NCBI RefSeq assembly: GCF_051014685.1
Contig: NC_135048.1
Coordinates: forward strand, 22,710,543-22,774,542
Direction: 5' to 3'
Length of the DNA: 64,000 nt
DNA from: Ptiloglossa arizonensis
Taxonomy: Eukaryota; Arthropoda; Insecta; Hymenoptera; Colletidae
Below are positions 37,819 to 50,424 of this stretch, piece after piece. Below the pieces are notes generated by a model. It did not search any database. It saw only the letters and a program-made list of their open reading frames with translations, and was not told the origin of the DNA. Position 1 is the first letter of the stretch; every line of letters starts with the position of its first letter. The translations under genes were made by a program, and so were the position numbers.

Positions 37819-39917
37819 GTCGCGATCGTTGATTCCTCGTTCCGTTTCGTGCGGGCCACCCCGTAGGTTGCGGCTCCATGGCCTTAAAACTGGATCGCAC
37901 TTAGCTGCCGACATTCAAAGTGCAAAACGGACCGGCTCACTTGTCGGTGGCCGCACTTAAGTATACCGGGCTCTTCCTGGCTGAAACTCCCTAATAAAGG
38001 AATGCACTTAGCCGGCCTGAACGCGTCTCTACAAAGGATTCATTGCACCTTCGGTCGGTGGCTCGTCGCTTTGATGCTCTTTGAAGGCCCCCGCTTCGGA
38101 AGAACTTCGCCCGTGCTTCGTAATTGTCCTGAAAACGGCCGCAGCTTTTTCCTCTCGTTCCGGGATGCTTTCTTGCCGCTCCGCGACCCCCTCGACACCC
38201 TCTGCTCCGCGTCCTCGAAACAATGATGTAATTATAACGGGCTGAAAGTGGATTCTTTGGCTGCGTTTCGTTTTTTCGACGCTGGTGCTCGGTATTGCGA
38301 ATACTCGAAAGGGACAGTTCCGATCTGTCCCTGCACCGATTTTAACGAGCTTTTGTAGGATGATAGAAGACAGGTTCCTCTTGCAACGTGTAGAATATTA
38401 AACACAGATACGCAATTGTTGCGAAGATATAAATAATTGAAGTTAAGGATGTACGGTTGCATTCTCTTTTGGAGAACGAATGAAATTCAACGATGTGTTG
38501 AGTGTTTTAATTGTAAGAATTGTAGAAGAAGAGTAAGGAAGTATAATTTGCACAGGAAGAAATAATTATTTAATTTGTTCTTTCTGTTTGATTCTCACGA
38601 GGAGACTTCTATCGTTGCGTTACTATTGTTTGGCTAGCCTGTACACTCGCCAGGACATTAGATGGAGAAAGGTGGTGGGTTCCCACGAGGCTTTTTTCTC
38701 TCGAAGGAAGATGAAAAGGGTGATACCATCCAAAACCCGGGTTCTTTCTAACTGACACGACTTTCGTTCCAAAGAGTCACCATAAAGATAACAAAACGAT
38801 CTCTCCGTCTCTGGCAGAGGTGTTCAGCGTTACACTCGACATCCGCAGCTGGAACTTTTATCATTCGACCAATAGAGTTTGAATAATTACCACCTCGTGT
38901 TACTTCCATCACTCGAACGTTGTTTAAGAATTATTTATTTATCTATCCGAAGTAACAGGCATTTCGAAGAAAATTCAAAGTAACTTTTATTATTGCTTGC
39001 GCAACGAACGTACAATTTTCCGTGCGTTAAGAAGTCGAACGAATAAAGATGTTCGTTATTGTTTGGTTATTTCCAAAAGTATTTCGTTACTTGAGAACAC
39101 TGATAAAAAGAAGAAAAAAGAATACCAGGAAATTAATAAATTAAATTGCAAATAAGTGCACGTTACGTTGCAAAATCAAAGTACAAGCTGCACATTGTTA
39201 TTAATTCGATTACATCGATTGGTCGAGTGATTATTCGATTCCATTATCTGAAATACAGAATTATCATTATCAAAGGTATTACACGGAACGATACGATGGA
39301 ATTCCGTTTCAAAAACGAGACAACCGCGAAATAAAATAACACGTCGCTCGAAATGGTATTTTGAAGGTGGGCAGGTCCGTTTCCAGCAATATTTCCCAAC
39401 GATCGTATGATTGTCCGATATTCGGTATCCCCTCGTTCGTTCAATACGATCGATCGGATTTTGTCGTGTCTGTCGTTTTCCACGAACAATTCTCACTTAA
39501 TTGCATACACCTTCGGAGACAGTCTGGTCCATGTACGATCGATTCTGCTTCCCGTTTTCTTTCATCCGACAGGTATAATCCGTCAGGAAATCCTCCGTTG
39601 TTCCAGCTGCTTCATTTTTTTCGAAGATCCAGTTACGGTTGGATTCAATTCGAAGTTTATCGCGTTCGCGGTGGATTCGTACGTTTCTTCCTGAAGTTCG
39701 ATCGTCCATCGACCTCTCGAAATCCTTCAACGACCTGGACCTGGCGTCGTTGACAAGACCGAGGCGATCAGACCGGCGCCGACGCGATCGATGGCCATGT
39801 CGAACGAGATCGAAATATTCAACCCGGGTCTCCCTGGATTAGAATCCGTGCCGGATCTGATTTCGCGAGTGTTATGGGAAAAGAGGATTGGAAGTTCGAG
39901 ATGAATCGAAACTGATG

Positions 39918-39959
39918 GGAGAGAGAAGGGAAGAGAGAGAAAGAGAGAGAGAGAGAGAT
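39918..39959. repeat. (GA)n microsatellite
   Basis: A gagaga-rich stretch with a few interruptions. Confidence 0.9.
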
Positions 39960-40234
39960 GTTCTTGGATAGTCTAACCCCTGGACTCCTGTTTTTGAAGA
40001 GACTCTGCCAGCGACCGGAAGAGAGGTTCGCGATGAAGGACCGTCTCTGAGACGATAAGAGGGATGGACGAGGATGTTCACGAAGCACGGAATTTCCCTA
40101 ACGAATCTGTTGTCGGATAATAGAGGTCACTTCGATTCCATTGTCCGTCGAAGGGGTTAATTGAACGACAGACTGCCCGATGGCAATTAAGGGGGTAGCT
40201 CCGGAGAGCCCAGATTTGGGCAATCTTTCCGTAT

Positions 40235-40565
40235 TAATTCGGGACACAGTGTTCGATCTATCGATTTAGAATTTTTTGTACGTGTCCGTGGGTACTTCGA
40301 GTGCTTCCATAAATTTTTTCGAGCGACGATCGATGTTCGTTCTCGGGTTATGCATTATTTGGTCAAAGGACGTTACCAGTGTGTGTGGTTAGGTCTATGA
40401 TTTTAATTCCGAACACAGTGTTCTATCTATCGATTTCGAATTTTGTGCACGTGTCCGTGGATACTTCGAGTGCTTCCACAAATTTTTTCCAACGACGATC
40501 GATGTTCGTTCTCGAGTTATGCATTATTTGGTCAAAGGACGTTACCAGCTTACGCGGTTAGCTCT
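40235..40565. repeat. 168-bp tandem duplication
   Basis: The cacagtgttcKatctatcga strings at 40245 and 40413 mark two similar copies that also share gcattatttggtcaaagg near their right ends. Confidence 0.9.
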
Positions 40566-41832
40566 GTAGTCTATTCTTACGGTTATTGTAGTTTCTATAT
40601 TTTTTTTCTTTTTTCTTCTTCTATTTCGTTACTGTTTTTTGCCACAGGCTGTACAATTACACCGAAGACGTGAAAATAGCTTGCTCGAGACAGAGTCTTT
40701 TAAATGTTTGATTGCACAGCGAAGCACACTTTCAGTAGTACGAGTCAACGATTATCGTCGACTATAAATTGACCGTTCAATCTAGGTCTCTTTGTAATCC
40801 TATTTTAAGACAAGATCGTGACACATTTCGCGATGTAGAACTGGGATCGCTTAAGTGCCGTTTAAATTTTTATCACCATCGACACGACCTCTTTAATTAA
40901 CATTCCGGGGATCCACGTTTTCGAAGAAGTCGAAAGCATTAAAAATACACGAATCTATTATCGGAGGACGAGATCGTTATCTCGCGGATACGTACGACAG
41001 AAAAAGAAACTTGTCACAGTTTTTACACGAGGAGTTTCGGGAACCTAACCTCGAGGTTCAAAGTCAAGGTTTCCTCATTTCTGTGAACTCTATTCGACGA
41101 GATAACGAAAACATTTAAAGGGGCCCTGTGTCGCGAACGAATTGTTTTCTCGCAAAGAGTTGTTAAAGTTTGAACCAATTAGATAACGCGGAGTTGTTCT
41201 TGGAAGTGAAATGTTCTCCCCCCTTCCCCTCCCCCCTCCGCTCACTTTGTCACTCGTTACCATGAACGCATTGTTGCCGCGTTACGTGCGCGGTACAGAG
41301 CCGCATAAGTACGCCATTTGTGGACATTATTGGTCTGTATAGCAACGAGATACAAAATGGGGGAAACATTTTGCCCCCAGGAGCTACCCCGCGCAATCTA
41401 ATTGGTCCTAACTTCGACAATCTTTTGCGACGAAACGGTTCGTTTGGGACACAATAGTTCCTTTTGTGTATTTTACCCTTTTGTCGGATAGAATGCTGCA
41501 AAATTAAAAAAAAAAAAGAAACCATCAAAGATGAAATAAATTCTATTTTCTCATTTTCTCTTAACAAAGATTCGAATATGCGTGTTCGTCCGTAAAAGTT
41601 GCGAAAAATATTCGAATCAATCATGTACTCGTCGACTACTCGAAGGAATTGAAATTATTTTTACAGCTGTTCTATAAATCAAAAATTGTTTTTTTTTTTT
41701 TTCAAATTTTACGCAACCATCTTTGTTTCTTTTATCTTAATGTAATTTTACCAGGGACAGATCTCGAACGTTGACCGCCCGAATAATATTTATCGTTCCT
41801 ACATTGCAGTTATCTCTTGTTACAATTGCTTC

Positions 41833-41858
41833 AAAAAAAAAAAAAAAAAAAAAAAAAA
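41833..41858. repeat. 26-base poly(A)
   Basis: An uninterrupted A run. A T14 run lies at 41689-41702, so an A/T stem with a loop of about 130 bases could form in RNA, but this is weak. Confidence 0.9.
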
Positions 41859-42319
41859 GGAAAGTAGCTTCGGTCAACCGTTTCGTCTTCGACGAAAATA
41901 ATTTCTGGCCGCGATTCGAACCGAATATTTCGTGCAGGTTCCCCCCTCCCCGCGAGGAGGTTTTGTTATCGAACGACCCAATATAAAAAATTACCAACGG
42001 CTCGTGTCGCTAATTAGGGCTACTTGAGATATACCCTCACGAAGGCCAATTCCGAACGAAACGGTGCCGTTGTGTGTCCAGATATAATTCTGATACACGA
42101 CCTATTTTTCTCTTTTAAGAGAGAGAAAGAGAGGGAGATAGAGCCGGTATTCGTGCCGCGATAATGTTAATAGTTAGGAGTAAGAGAGACTCGACCGTTG
42201 GAAATTTCTACGGCGATAACGGTAAACAACGTAACGGGGTGATTTCGTTCTTCGGACGAGATTCTGAAATATCCGGGGAAGTTTACGTAATGAGTCCTTT
42301 TTATACGTCGTAGAAGCCA

Positions 42320-42366
42320 TAGAGAGAGAGAGAGGGAGAGAAAGGTGGAGAAAGAGAGAAAGAGAA
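42320..42366. repeat. (GA)n microsatellite
   Basis: A gagagaga-rich run with interruptions; a similar shorter run is at 42117-42142. Confidence 0.9.
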
Positions 42367-42589
42367 CACGAAAGTAGCCTGCTCCGACACGCTTCGCGCC
42401 ATTGCTCTCGAAAGGCTTTCAGAATCTCGAGCACGTTTGCGAAGTGCTTTCGGCTGGATTCTTAGCTTGATCGCCCGACGAGATGCAAAATTGAAACGAC
42501 GTGAAAGCAAACAGCTGGAACTGAGATTCCTGGGATTAATTAAAATATTCCTCGGGTATTATTTCCGTTTTAACGGTCGGGCAGCTTTC

Positions 42590-43510
42590 ATCCGATTTCG
42601 TACCGATGACGACGAATCGAACGAAGATATTCCAGCCAGGAGATCCTCGAACCAGATGGTCGGTTAATAATTGCGTTTAATTAAGGATTCATGGTATCTG
42701 GCAAACTATACTTTCGGTAGATTGATTCTTGCATATTCTTGAGATCGATGTATCCGATTTCTTATCGATGACAATGATTGAAGGAAGATATTCCAGCTAG
42801 GAGATCTTCGAAGCAGATGGTCGGTTAATAATTGCGTTTAATTAAGGATTCATGGTATCTGGCAAACTATACTTTCGGTAGATTGATTTTTGCATATTCT
42901 TGAGATCGATGTATCCGATTTCTTATCGATGACAATGATTGAAGGAAGATATTCCAGCTAGGAGATCTTCGAAGCAGATGGTCGGTTAATAATTGCGTTT
43001 AATTAAGGATTCATGGTATCTGGCAAACTATACTTTCGGTAGATTGATTTTTGCATATTCTTGAGATCGATGTATCCGATTTCTTATCGATGACAATGAT
43101 TGAAGGAAGATATTCAAGCCAGGAGATCCTTGAAATAGATGGTTTGTTAATAATTGCGTTTAATTAAGGATTCATGGTATCTGGCAAACTATACTTTCGG
43201 TAGACTGATTTTTGCATACTCTTGAGATCGATGTATCCGATTTCTTATCGATGACGATGATTGAAGGAAGATATTCCAGCCAGGAGATCCTTGAAATAGA
43301 TGGTTTGTTAATAATTGCGTTTAATTAAGGATTCATGGTATCTGGCAAACTATGCTTTCGGTAGATTGATTTTTGCATACTCTTGAGATCGATGTATCCG
43401 ATTTCTTATCGATGACGATGTTCGAACGAGGATATTTGAAACGGGGACTTTCTAGAAAGAGACGATTGATTAATAATTACGTTCCATTAGCGATTCGTAT
43501 AGTCTACCGA
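42590..43510. repeat. 161-bp tandem repeat, about five and a half copies
   Basis: The string ttaataattgcgtttaatta recurs at 42664, 42825, 42986, 43147 and 43308, a constant 161 bp, with a diverged edge copy at 43470. The central copies are almost identical and the edge copies more diverged, as expected from unequal exchange. Confidence 0.94.
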
Positions 43511-44119
43511 GTATTATCGGTACTCCAGTGTTCCATATTTTTGAGAGCTTAATTTTGGTACGTGAACTCCTGCTTTTAGTTTAGGGTATGTAGTCCAATA
43601 TCAATCGTAGCTATTTTCGTTGTTTTCAGAACGGTGATAGCTTTTAATTGTTAAATTATATTATCGAAGGTAATTGTCACATTATCACGAATAATTTACC
43701 GATACAGTATTTAACAATATGATGCTCGTTTTACGATTTTTAACCAAAGCGATTGTTATTAGTTCACTACAGGAATTTTTTTATTTCGTGAAAAATCGTT
43801 GAAAATTTACAGAAGTAATTCAGTTCATTCAAGTCATTTAGTTTTTCATCTTCCTAAAAAATGGACCCCATAATGAATACACGGTATTGAAATAAATTTC
43901 AGTAAATGATGAATTAGGAGACTGACCTACATTAGCGACCTCTAATTGGATGTATAAGATGTTTGAAGAAGTTAAAGGACGAAGTTTAAAACATCTGGTT
44001 TCGATGGTAAAGGAAACCTGTCCGAGAAGCAAACAGCCTTTTTTACCAAGAAAAACTTTTTCACGTTAACTCTCAAGGTTGATACCTATTGAAACTGGGG
44101 TGGAGTATCATTATGCGAA

Positions 44120-44540
44120 TATTGAATATTTTATCATTATTATTATACAGTCATTGCTATTCGAATATTGGTAAACGAATATTAATATTCAAATATTGTC
44201 GAATAAAAAAATATTTATATACTTGTACTATTTGAACAACATTGATTCTTGGTGTACTTAAATATAACATCTTGTCATCGGTTAGTATATATGGCCTATT
44301 GCGTTGAAAGAAATGAATGAAATTTAGAAAATAATTAACAATCCGTGTGTATAAACATATATAACTACTGTTCCATACAAAATAGTACAAATACATTACA
44401 GTTCCCGCCACACTACTCGAATACTACTCATATCCAAATGCTTATGGTCCACTACGTCCACTACTTATTGCCTAAAGTACTCGAATTATATTCGTCAAAT
44501 GTTTGAATTGTCGAGGAGTGTTCGAATGTTCCAATACGAG
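44120..44540. repeat. diverged TATTCGAATA-family patches
   Basis: Motifs such as tattcgaatattggtaaacg occur near 44120-44210 and gtactcgaattatattcgtc near 44475-44530, with unrelated DNA between. Confidence 0.6.
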
Positions 44541-45317
44541 CAATCACGACCCTAATTCAATGTAGTTCCCCTCGTTTCGGGATACAAACTCGTGTTCGTG
44601 TCCAGGAACGCGTTACATCGACCCCTTCGTCGAAGAAAAAAAGGAAACAAATTTAATCTCGAACGAGAGCCTCGTGGAAAAGGACGCACGTCAAATGTCG
44701 GCAGTTCGTTTCTTCTTGTTCGCGTTTAATTAGCGCCAACGACGGTTCATGCCGTGAAAGGACGGTGAAATTAATTCCGCGTTTATATCGTTTCTACTTC
44801 TTCCGGTGGTTCCCACGAGCGTAACAAATAGCCAATCTCCTCGGCGAAAATGCGAGCCATACCCCCTCACCTATTACGCGACGACATTTTACAACATCTT
44901 CTCCGACCGTGAAGTGTCTTTAAAGTCTCTCTCGCTTGCTACGTGCACGCGGACGCCTTCACAGATACTTGTGCGAGTTGCATCCCTCGTTCGCGGGACT
45001 GGAAGACTTTCAACGGGCTGAGACTGAATTCTTCTTCAACTTTCCGAGCGTCTGCGCCGCGGAACTACGAGTAATCGTCTCATGGAATAAATTGTACTTG
45101 GTGTTGCAACCTCCATACAAAGCTTTGAATTTCTCGCGACGACTTTTACCCGACGGTTGAACTTTCAGTTTTTTTTCCGATACGAATGCGTAAAGCGTTC
45201 CGCGTCGATTTCAACGGAACATTGTACATCACGATACGAAAAAGTACTAATAGCGTAGTGAGCAGTTTCCTCGTGGTGTCATGGAAGCATTTAAATGTCA
45301 TTTTACGTTCATGGTTG

Positions 45318-45782
45318 ACTACTCGAATATTCGACTACTCGATATTCAAATACTCGAACTTTCGAATACTCAAATATTCAAACATTCGACTATTCGATAT
45401 TCAAATACTCGAACGTTCGAGTACTCAAATATTCGACTATTCAAATATTCGACTATTCAAATATTCGATTACTCAAATATTCGACTACTCGATATTCAAA
45501 TACTCCAACATTCAAGCACTCAAATATTCGACTATTCAAATATTCGATTACTCAAATATTCGACTATTCAAATATTCGATTACTCAAATATTCAACTACT
45601 CAAATATTCGACTACTCGATATTCAAATACTCGAACATTCAAGCACTCAAATATTCGACTATTCAAATATTCGATTACTCAAATACTCAAATATTCGACT
45701 ACTCGATGTTCAAATACTCGAACATTCAACTACTCAAATATACAACTATTCAAATATTCGATCATTCGTAGAATTCGAATAG
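45318..45782. repeat. TATTCGAATA-family array (actactcgatattcaaatac type)
   Basis: A dense run of 10- to 13-bp variants of attcgactattcaaat, with a rough higher-order order in which ctcgatattcaaatactc recurs four or more times. It gives overlapping long ORFs (198 and 243 codons) in two frames, which shows the ORFs are by-products. Confidence 0.9.
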
Positions 45783-47289
45783 AAAACATACGAATATTCC
45801 CCAGCGTTAATATTCGCCGTAGAGAGCATCTTCATTCGCGAACTGTGATCGACGTCCACCGACTTTCTCGCGGTCCGCGTCCATTGTTATTCACCACAAG
45901 TACCACGGAGGTTCTGTCGAAGTCAGCCGTCGATAAATTGTTCCGTCAATTTTTCCCGTCCGGCGTGCTTTCCGTGGCCCGTCGCTCACGATCCCGGGCG
46001 AATCCAACTTAAATTTCTCGTTTAGTTCGTTGTCAGGCCTGCACGCGGCCGTGACGAACGGTAACGAATAGCCAATCTCCGTGGCGGGAATAACGTCCCA
46101 TCCACACCGCGAATCTCCCACGACTTCGCGCCGGGAAGACCACTTACGTGTCACCGGGACTAGATCAGGAGATGACGGCGTCGACCCCGAATTGGAGCGG
46201 AAGTCGTGGAACTGGTGTAACGATGTAGAACGATGCCTCTTCCGCGGAACGGTGTCCAGAAATTGAACGAGCTTGTCGTCCATAGATCGCGGTCGTACGT
46301 TCCACTTTCGGGGTAAGGTCGGCCCGTTTACATTGACATAAAACCTTCACTTGACACGAGTTGATAATTGATCCAAGCGTAGGACAACCAGTGAGAAACT
46401 TCCTACGCGTAATTAATTTCTCGTGTTTGTTTACACGGTTCATCGAATTCTCAATTTTCTAAACCTTTACGTGTTTAGTTACACTGAACTTTGGACTTGA
46501 TGTGAACACACGTCAACATAGTTTTACCAGACCAGAGAGAGTTATTGAATTAGAATAGTCAATGCGTCTGTGGAAAGAGACGAGTGTGTTATCCACAATT
46601 TTTCCAAGTTAAATACGATCTTTGTCCTTCGCCCTATGAATTGTAATATGTTCTTCTGAGGTTCTTGGACCATCTCTCGCTCTGGAAAACATTACTGCAC
46701 AGTGTTTTCAGATAGAAAAATGTATATATAATTTATTCCTCTCGGAGTAACTGAGTAGCTCGTTCCGATTTACGATTACTTATCCGGACGACGATGCACT
46801 TACATTGGCCACACGTGATGTTCTTGGCACTGCATTCGCGTCGATTCGTGACGATTTCGTTCGCGGAACGAGCCGCGGCAGTTGAGAAAATTCCCTTTAA
46901 AGCCGCGCGGATCGATGCTTCGCGCGTACGGAGATTAGAGCGGGTCGTGGTAATTCCACGTATCCATTAAGCATGGGAGGTGGGATATCTCTAAAAAATT
47001 AGACCGTTTCCGTTAACCATGTTCCGTCGACCGTGCCCCCACCCCTTGCGTCTCCTGTCTTCATTTTTGCCTCGTTACGCCGCCAGGATTCTCATTTGCA
47101 CTTATTCTCCCCGGAAGATGGAAACGATGGGCGGTAGGGCGTAATCCACGTCGTAGACTCCGGAACGGGGCTCTGTAATCGCGTCGGTGCAAAGGAATCC
47201 GTAAATTCCTTGGATTTTACGCGTACAGTTTGCGTGGAATCGTTTTAACGCGGCGGCTTCCGCGGTGAATGAATTCGGAGAACTTTGAA

Positions 47290-47830
47290 CTTCAATTCAT
47301 ATATTCGTGTACTTTCGCGATTCAAATACTCGTCGAATACAGTTCGAGTAGTCAAATATTCGAATTCAATTCGAATGCTTGAATATTCGAATGCTTGAAT
47401 ATTCGAATACTATTCGAATGCTTGAATATTCCAATACAATTCGAATACTTGAATATTCGAGAACACTTTGAATACTTGAATATTCGAATACAATTTGAAT
47501 GCTTGAATATTCGAGAACACTTCGAATATTCGAATACAATTCGAATTCAATTTGAATATTCGAATACAATTCGAATTCAATTTGAATATTCGAATACAAT
47601 TCGAATTCAATTTGAATACTCAAATATTCAAATACAATTCGAATACAATTTGAATACTCAAATATTCAAATACAATTTGAATACTCGAATATTCAAACAC
47701 AATTCGAACACTCAAATATTCAAATACAATTTGAATACTCAAATATTCAAATACAATTCGAACACTCAAATATTCAAATACGATTCGAATACAATTCGAA
47801 TACTCAAATATTCGAAAGTCATCCCCAGCA
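47290..47830. repeat. TATTCGAATA-family array (aattcgaattcaatttgaat type)
   Basis: The left part is tgcttgaatattcgaataca-like; the right part is actcaaatattcaaatacaa-like, ending in gaaagtcatccccagcattc. The nearby array at 48610-48870 has the same order of variants and a matching end (gaaagttatccctaacatcc), so the two are copies of one element. Confidence 0.9.
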
Positions 47831-48609
47831 TTCGAATATCAATCACATCCTATAATTTATAATTCCACTGTCCTCCGATGTACGGTGTCTCTTGAAAATC
47901 AGTCCGTGAACTTTTCACGCGGACGGTACCCACGCTGCACCCCTCACATTTTAGATCACGGACAGAAAACTTTAATCGACGCGGCGAAAGGAGCATCCCG
48001 GAATTTGGACTCGAGATTCCGTCGAAAGTTATCAAGGCGCGTCGATAAAACGGGTTTCGATCCGAGATATCGGCAGCCCCGTAGCCAATTTCCAGACGGC
48101 ATGTCGTGTTAGCCTCACGCGCGGATACGGATGCCGGGGTTGCGAGGGACGGGTTGGGGTGTGAATGAAGGAGGCCGCGAGGCGGGAAATATTCCACGAG
48201 CGTCATAAATCTGTCGTGTTTCGAGACTCCTTCTGCACGACGGATTCTCCGAAGGGACTTCCGTGATGTTCGTGAATCCAAGCAGAATATATCTTCCCGC
48301 TGGAGGCGCTGTCTCGTGCGACAGCTCGCGGGAATCGACACGATTTCCGATCTCGCTGGTTAAGGAGTTAGTTTCCTCGTGACTCGAGAAATAGTTAATA
48401 TTTGAAATTTCTTTTAAAGGAAAGTACACGTCGCATCGAACCGAAACTTCTCCCGCTGATCAACGTACTCGTGGAACGCGTTTAGTGAATTTTTTTGCGC
48501 AGTTCACTCCGAAAACGAACGAGTTATTAATTAACATCTCGTGTACCGAAAATTGTAAGTCATGATCAAATGAACACTGATTGCACCTCGAGTAATTCAA
48601 AATGAAAAA

Positions 48610-48870
48610 TACGAATGCTTGAATATTCGAGAACACTTCGAATACTTGAATATTCGACTACAATTCGAATGCTTGAATATTTGAGAACATTTCGAATATT
48701 CGAATATTCAAATACAATTCGAATTCAATTTGAATACTCAAATATTCAAATACAATTCGAATACAATTTGAATAGTCAAATATTCAAATACAATTCGAAT
48801 ACTTAAATATTCAAATACGATTCGAATACAATTTGAATACTCGAATATTCGAAAGTTATCCCTAACATCC
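48610..48870. repeat. TATTCGAATA-family array, shorter copy of the 47.3-kb array
   Basis: It has the same sequence of variants as 47290-47830 and the same right-hand edge (gaaagttatcccYaRcat), separated from it by about 0.8 kb of CpG-rich unrelated DNA. Confidence 0.85.
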
Positions 48871-49779
48871 CTAGATTAGATTACATTTACATCGATTTAA
48901 AAAATTTGAATCGTAAACGTTAAAATACGCTGCTCTCGATGTTGCGATCGTAGCTGTTTTCGCTCGAGACGCGAGAACACCGCTTTGAATTTCGTACGCG
49001 GGAACTCGGTGTTCGACATTTTATTTTTCACTGGCACGGTTCGTTTCTGGTGAAGCGGAACAGTCCTGTCCGCCCAGATCCTCTTCAGGGAGATGTCGCG
49101 AAACAGGTGGTAGAAATATCGAATGGACGCCATGCATCGGGTTCATTCAATTTCGATCGTCGAGACGACTCGGTGGATAGAAAGCTTTGTTTCGAAACGA
49201 AAGTCACGTGACGAGTAAATCTTGGTTGCACCGGAAACAGAGGAGGCGAGTCTGCGCTCCGGTTACATAAAACACAACTTTATTCAATAAGCACCGGCGT
49301 ACTTCCTCGGGGGAACTTTGTGCCACAACTTTCGGCATTTTTCATCGGGGAAAATCGATCGAGGGAAATCAGATTCCACGAGCACCTCTTGCGCCGGGAA
49401 TAACTCCTCGAGGATGCGAATGTCTCGAACTAGCATGAACAGCGAGCCAAATTACGACGAAATAAAAGAAAGAAAAAATACTCGCAGAGCCCGAAACTTT
49501 ATTCCTGCCCGTGTAACGCACTCGTTTCGCAGAACAATGATCTACAGACGCGCTCGAAAGACGAAGAATCGATTACTCTGTTTCGTACGAAATCACTTCC
49601 GATCCTAAAGAAATAGAACTTTGAATAAACCGTTAAAGACGTATTTCTCCATTTTTTGCTAATAAAAAGCTAGTACAAATTTGCAAAGAGTATATTTGCC
49701 CGATCCAAGGATTCAAGTTCGGATCGATAGTCACTATTCATAGATACTTTCAATGAAATTTACTCAAACTGATCGACCA

Positions 49780-49794
49780 CAGTGGCGCCATCTA
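49780..49794 (-). promoter_or_regulatory. CTCF-like core in opposite orientation
   Basis: On the minus strand it reads tagatggcgccactg, identical over 15 bases to the plus-strand site at 8061-8075. The upstream half of the CTCF consensus is poor here. It lies about 630 bp from a receptor exon. It could equally be a fragment of a dispersed repeat. Confidence 0.25.
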
Positions 49795-50002
49795 CGATTC
49801 TCTACACTTCTTATTCAAACCATGTGACAAAACCGATTCGTATTCGACGTTCTTTCCAATCTCCATTGATTTTCAACCCGAACGAGCAAGTTGACTCCAA
49901 AATTAAAACTTGAGAAAAATCGATTCTCTTAAAAAATTCTCTCTTACTACATTATAAAACACAAAAATCACCGAGTATTGAATTAAACTTCTTTTCTACA
50001 TA

Positions 50003-50126
50003 TTGTGTTATTCGAAAAGTCATTTCGTTTTCCAAAATGGAGAATATATAATTCCAAACAAATCGTGTTTCATTTTCGCAAAAAAAAAAAAAAAAAGAAA
50101 ACGAAATGGCTTTCCAAACAACCCAA
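50003..50126. mobile_element. mariner-type MITE, 124 bp
   Basis: The left end ttgtgttattcgaaaagtca and the reverse complement of the right end ttgggttgtttggaaagcca continue into a shared tttcgttttc, so the inverted repeat is about 30 bp with few mismatches. TA at 50001-50002 and 50127-50128 flanks it. The end sequence resembles typical mariner termini. The interior is only about 60 bp and includes an A16 run. It lies about 300 bp inside the 16.7-kb intron, just past the receptor's loop exon. Confidence 0.75.
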
Positions 50127-50424
50127 TATTTTCCATGAATATTCAAAATGGGATTGGAACACGAAATTTCTAAACCGAGGCCTTATCGTCCTTAAAACCG
50201 TCATCGAAAAACAAAACTTCTCTAGAACGTTTCTGCAAAGTTTCCAATTTTCTGAAACTCCGCTCACGAATAGAGAGGTACATCACGGACAACACATCAA
50301 GAGTAGTTTGCATCTCTTGTAAGGTGTCTCGGTGTTTCGTCGAGTATCGTGAAATACGGAGCCAGTCGGTATCTTTAAAAGTGACCCGATCACATTTACC
50401 GCGCAATCGTGACTGGAACCTTAC

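Larger units (their letters stand above)
33743..50424 (-). other. 16.7-kb intron of the 5-HT2-type receptor
   Basis: This stretch separates two phase-compatible loop exons. It holds two mariner-type MITEs (37069-37282 and 50003-50126), several tandem arrays (34789, 37719, 40235 and 42590), three TATTCGAATA patches (about 44.1-44.5, 45.3-45.8 and 47.3-48.9 kb) and simple repeats. CpG-rich patches at about 46.0-46.3 and 47.9-48.4 kb carry minus-strand ORFs of 130 and 163 codons, but these show no recognisable domain and are not called as genes. An unrecognised alternative exon or nested RNA gene cannot be excluded by eye. Confidence 0.65.

Noticed and set aside
45186..46012. Two overlapping ORFs of 198 and 243 codons
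   Set aside because: Both are mainly translations of the same TATTCGAATA array in different frames.
45891..46283. 130-codon minus-strand ORF in the large intron as a nested or alternative receptor exon
   Set aside because: It has no recognisable domain, and the two flanking loop exons already join in phase without it. Kept only as a possibility for transcript data.
47850..48341. 163-codon minus-strand ORF
   Set aside because: It lies in a CpG-rich patch where stops are rare, has no recognisable motif and overlaps ORFs in other frames.
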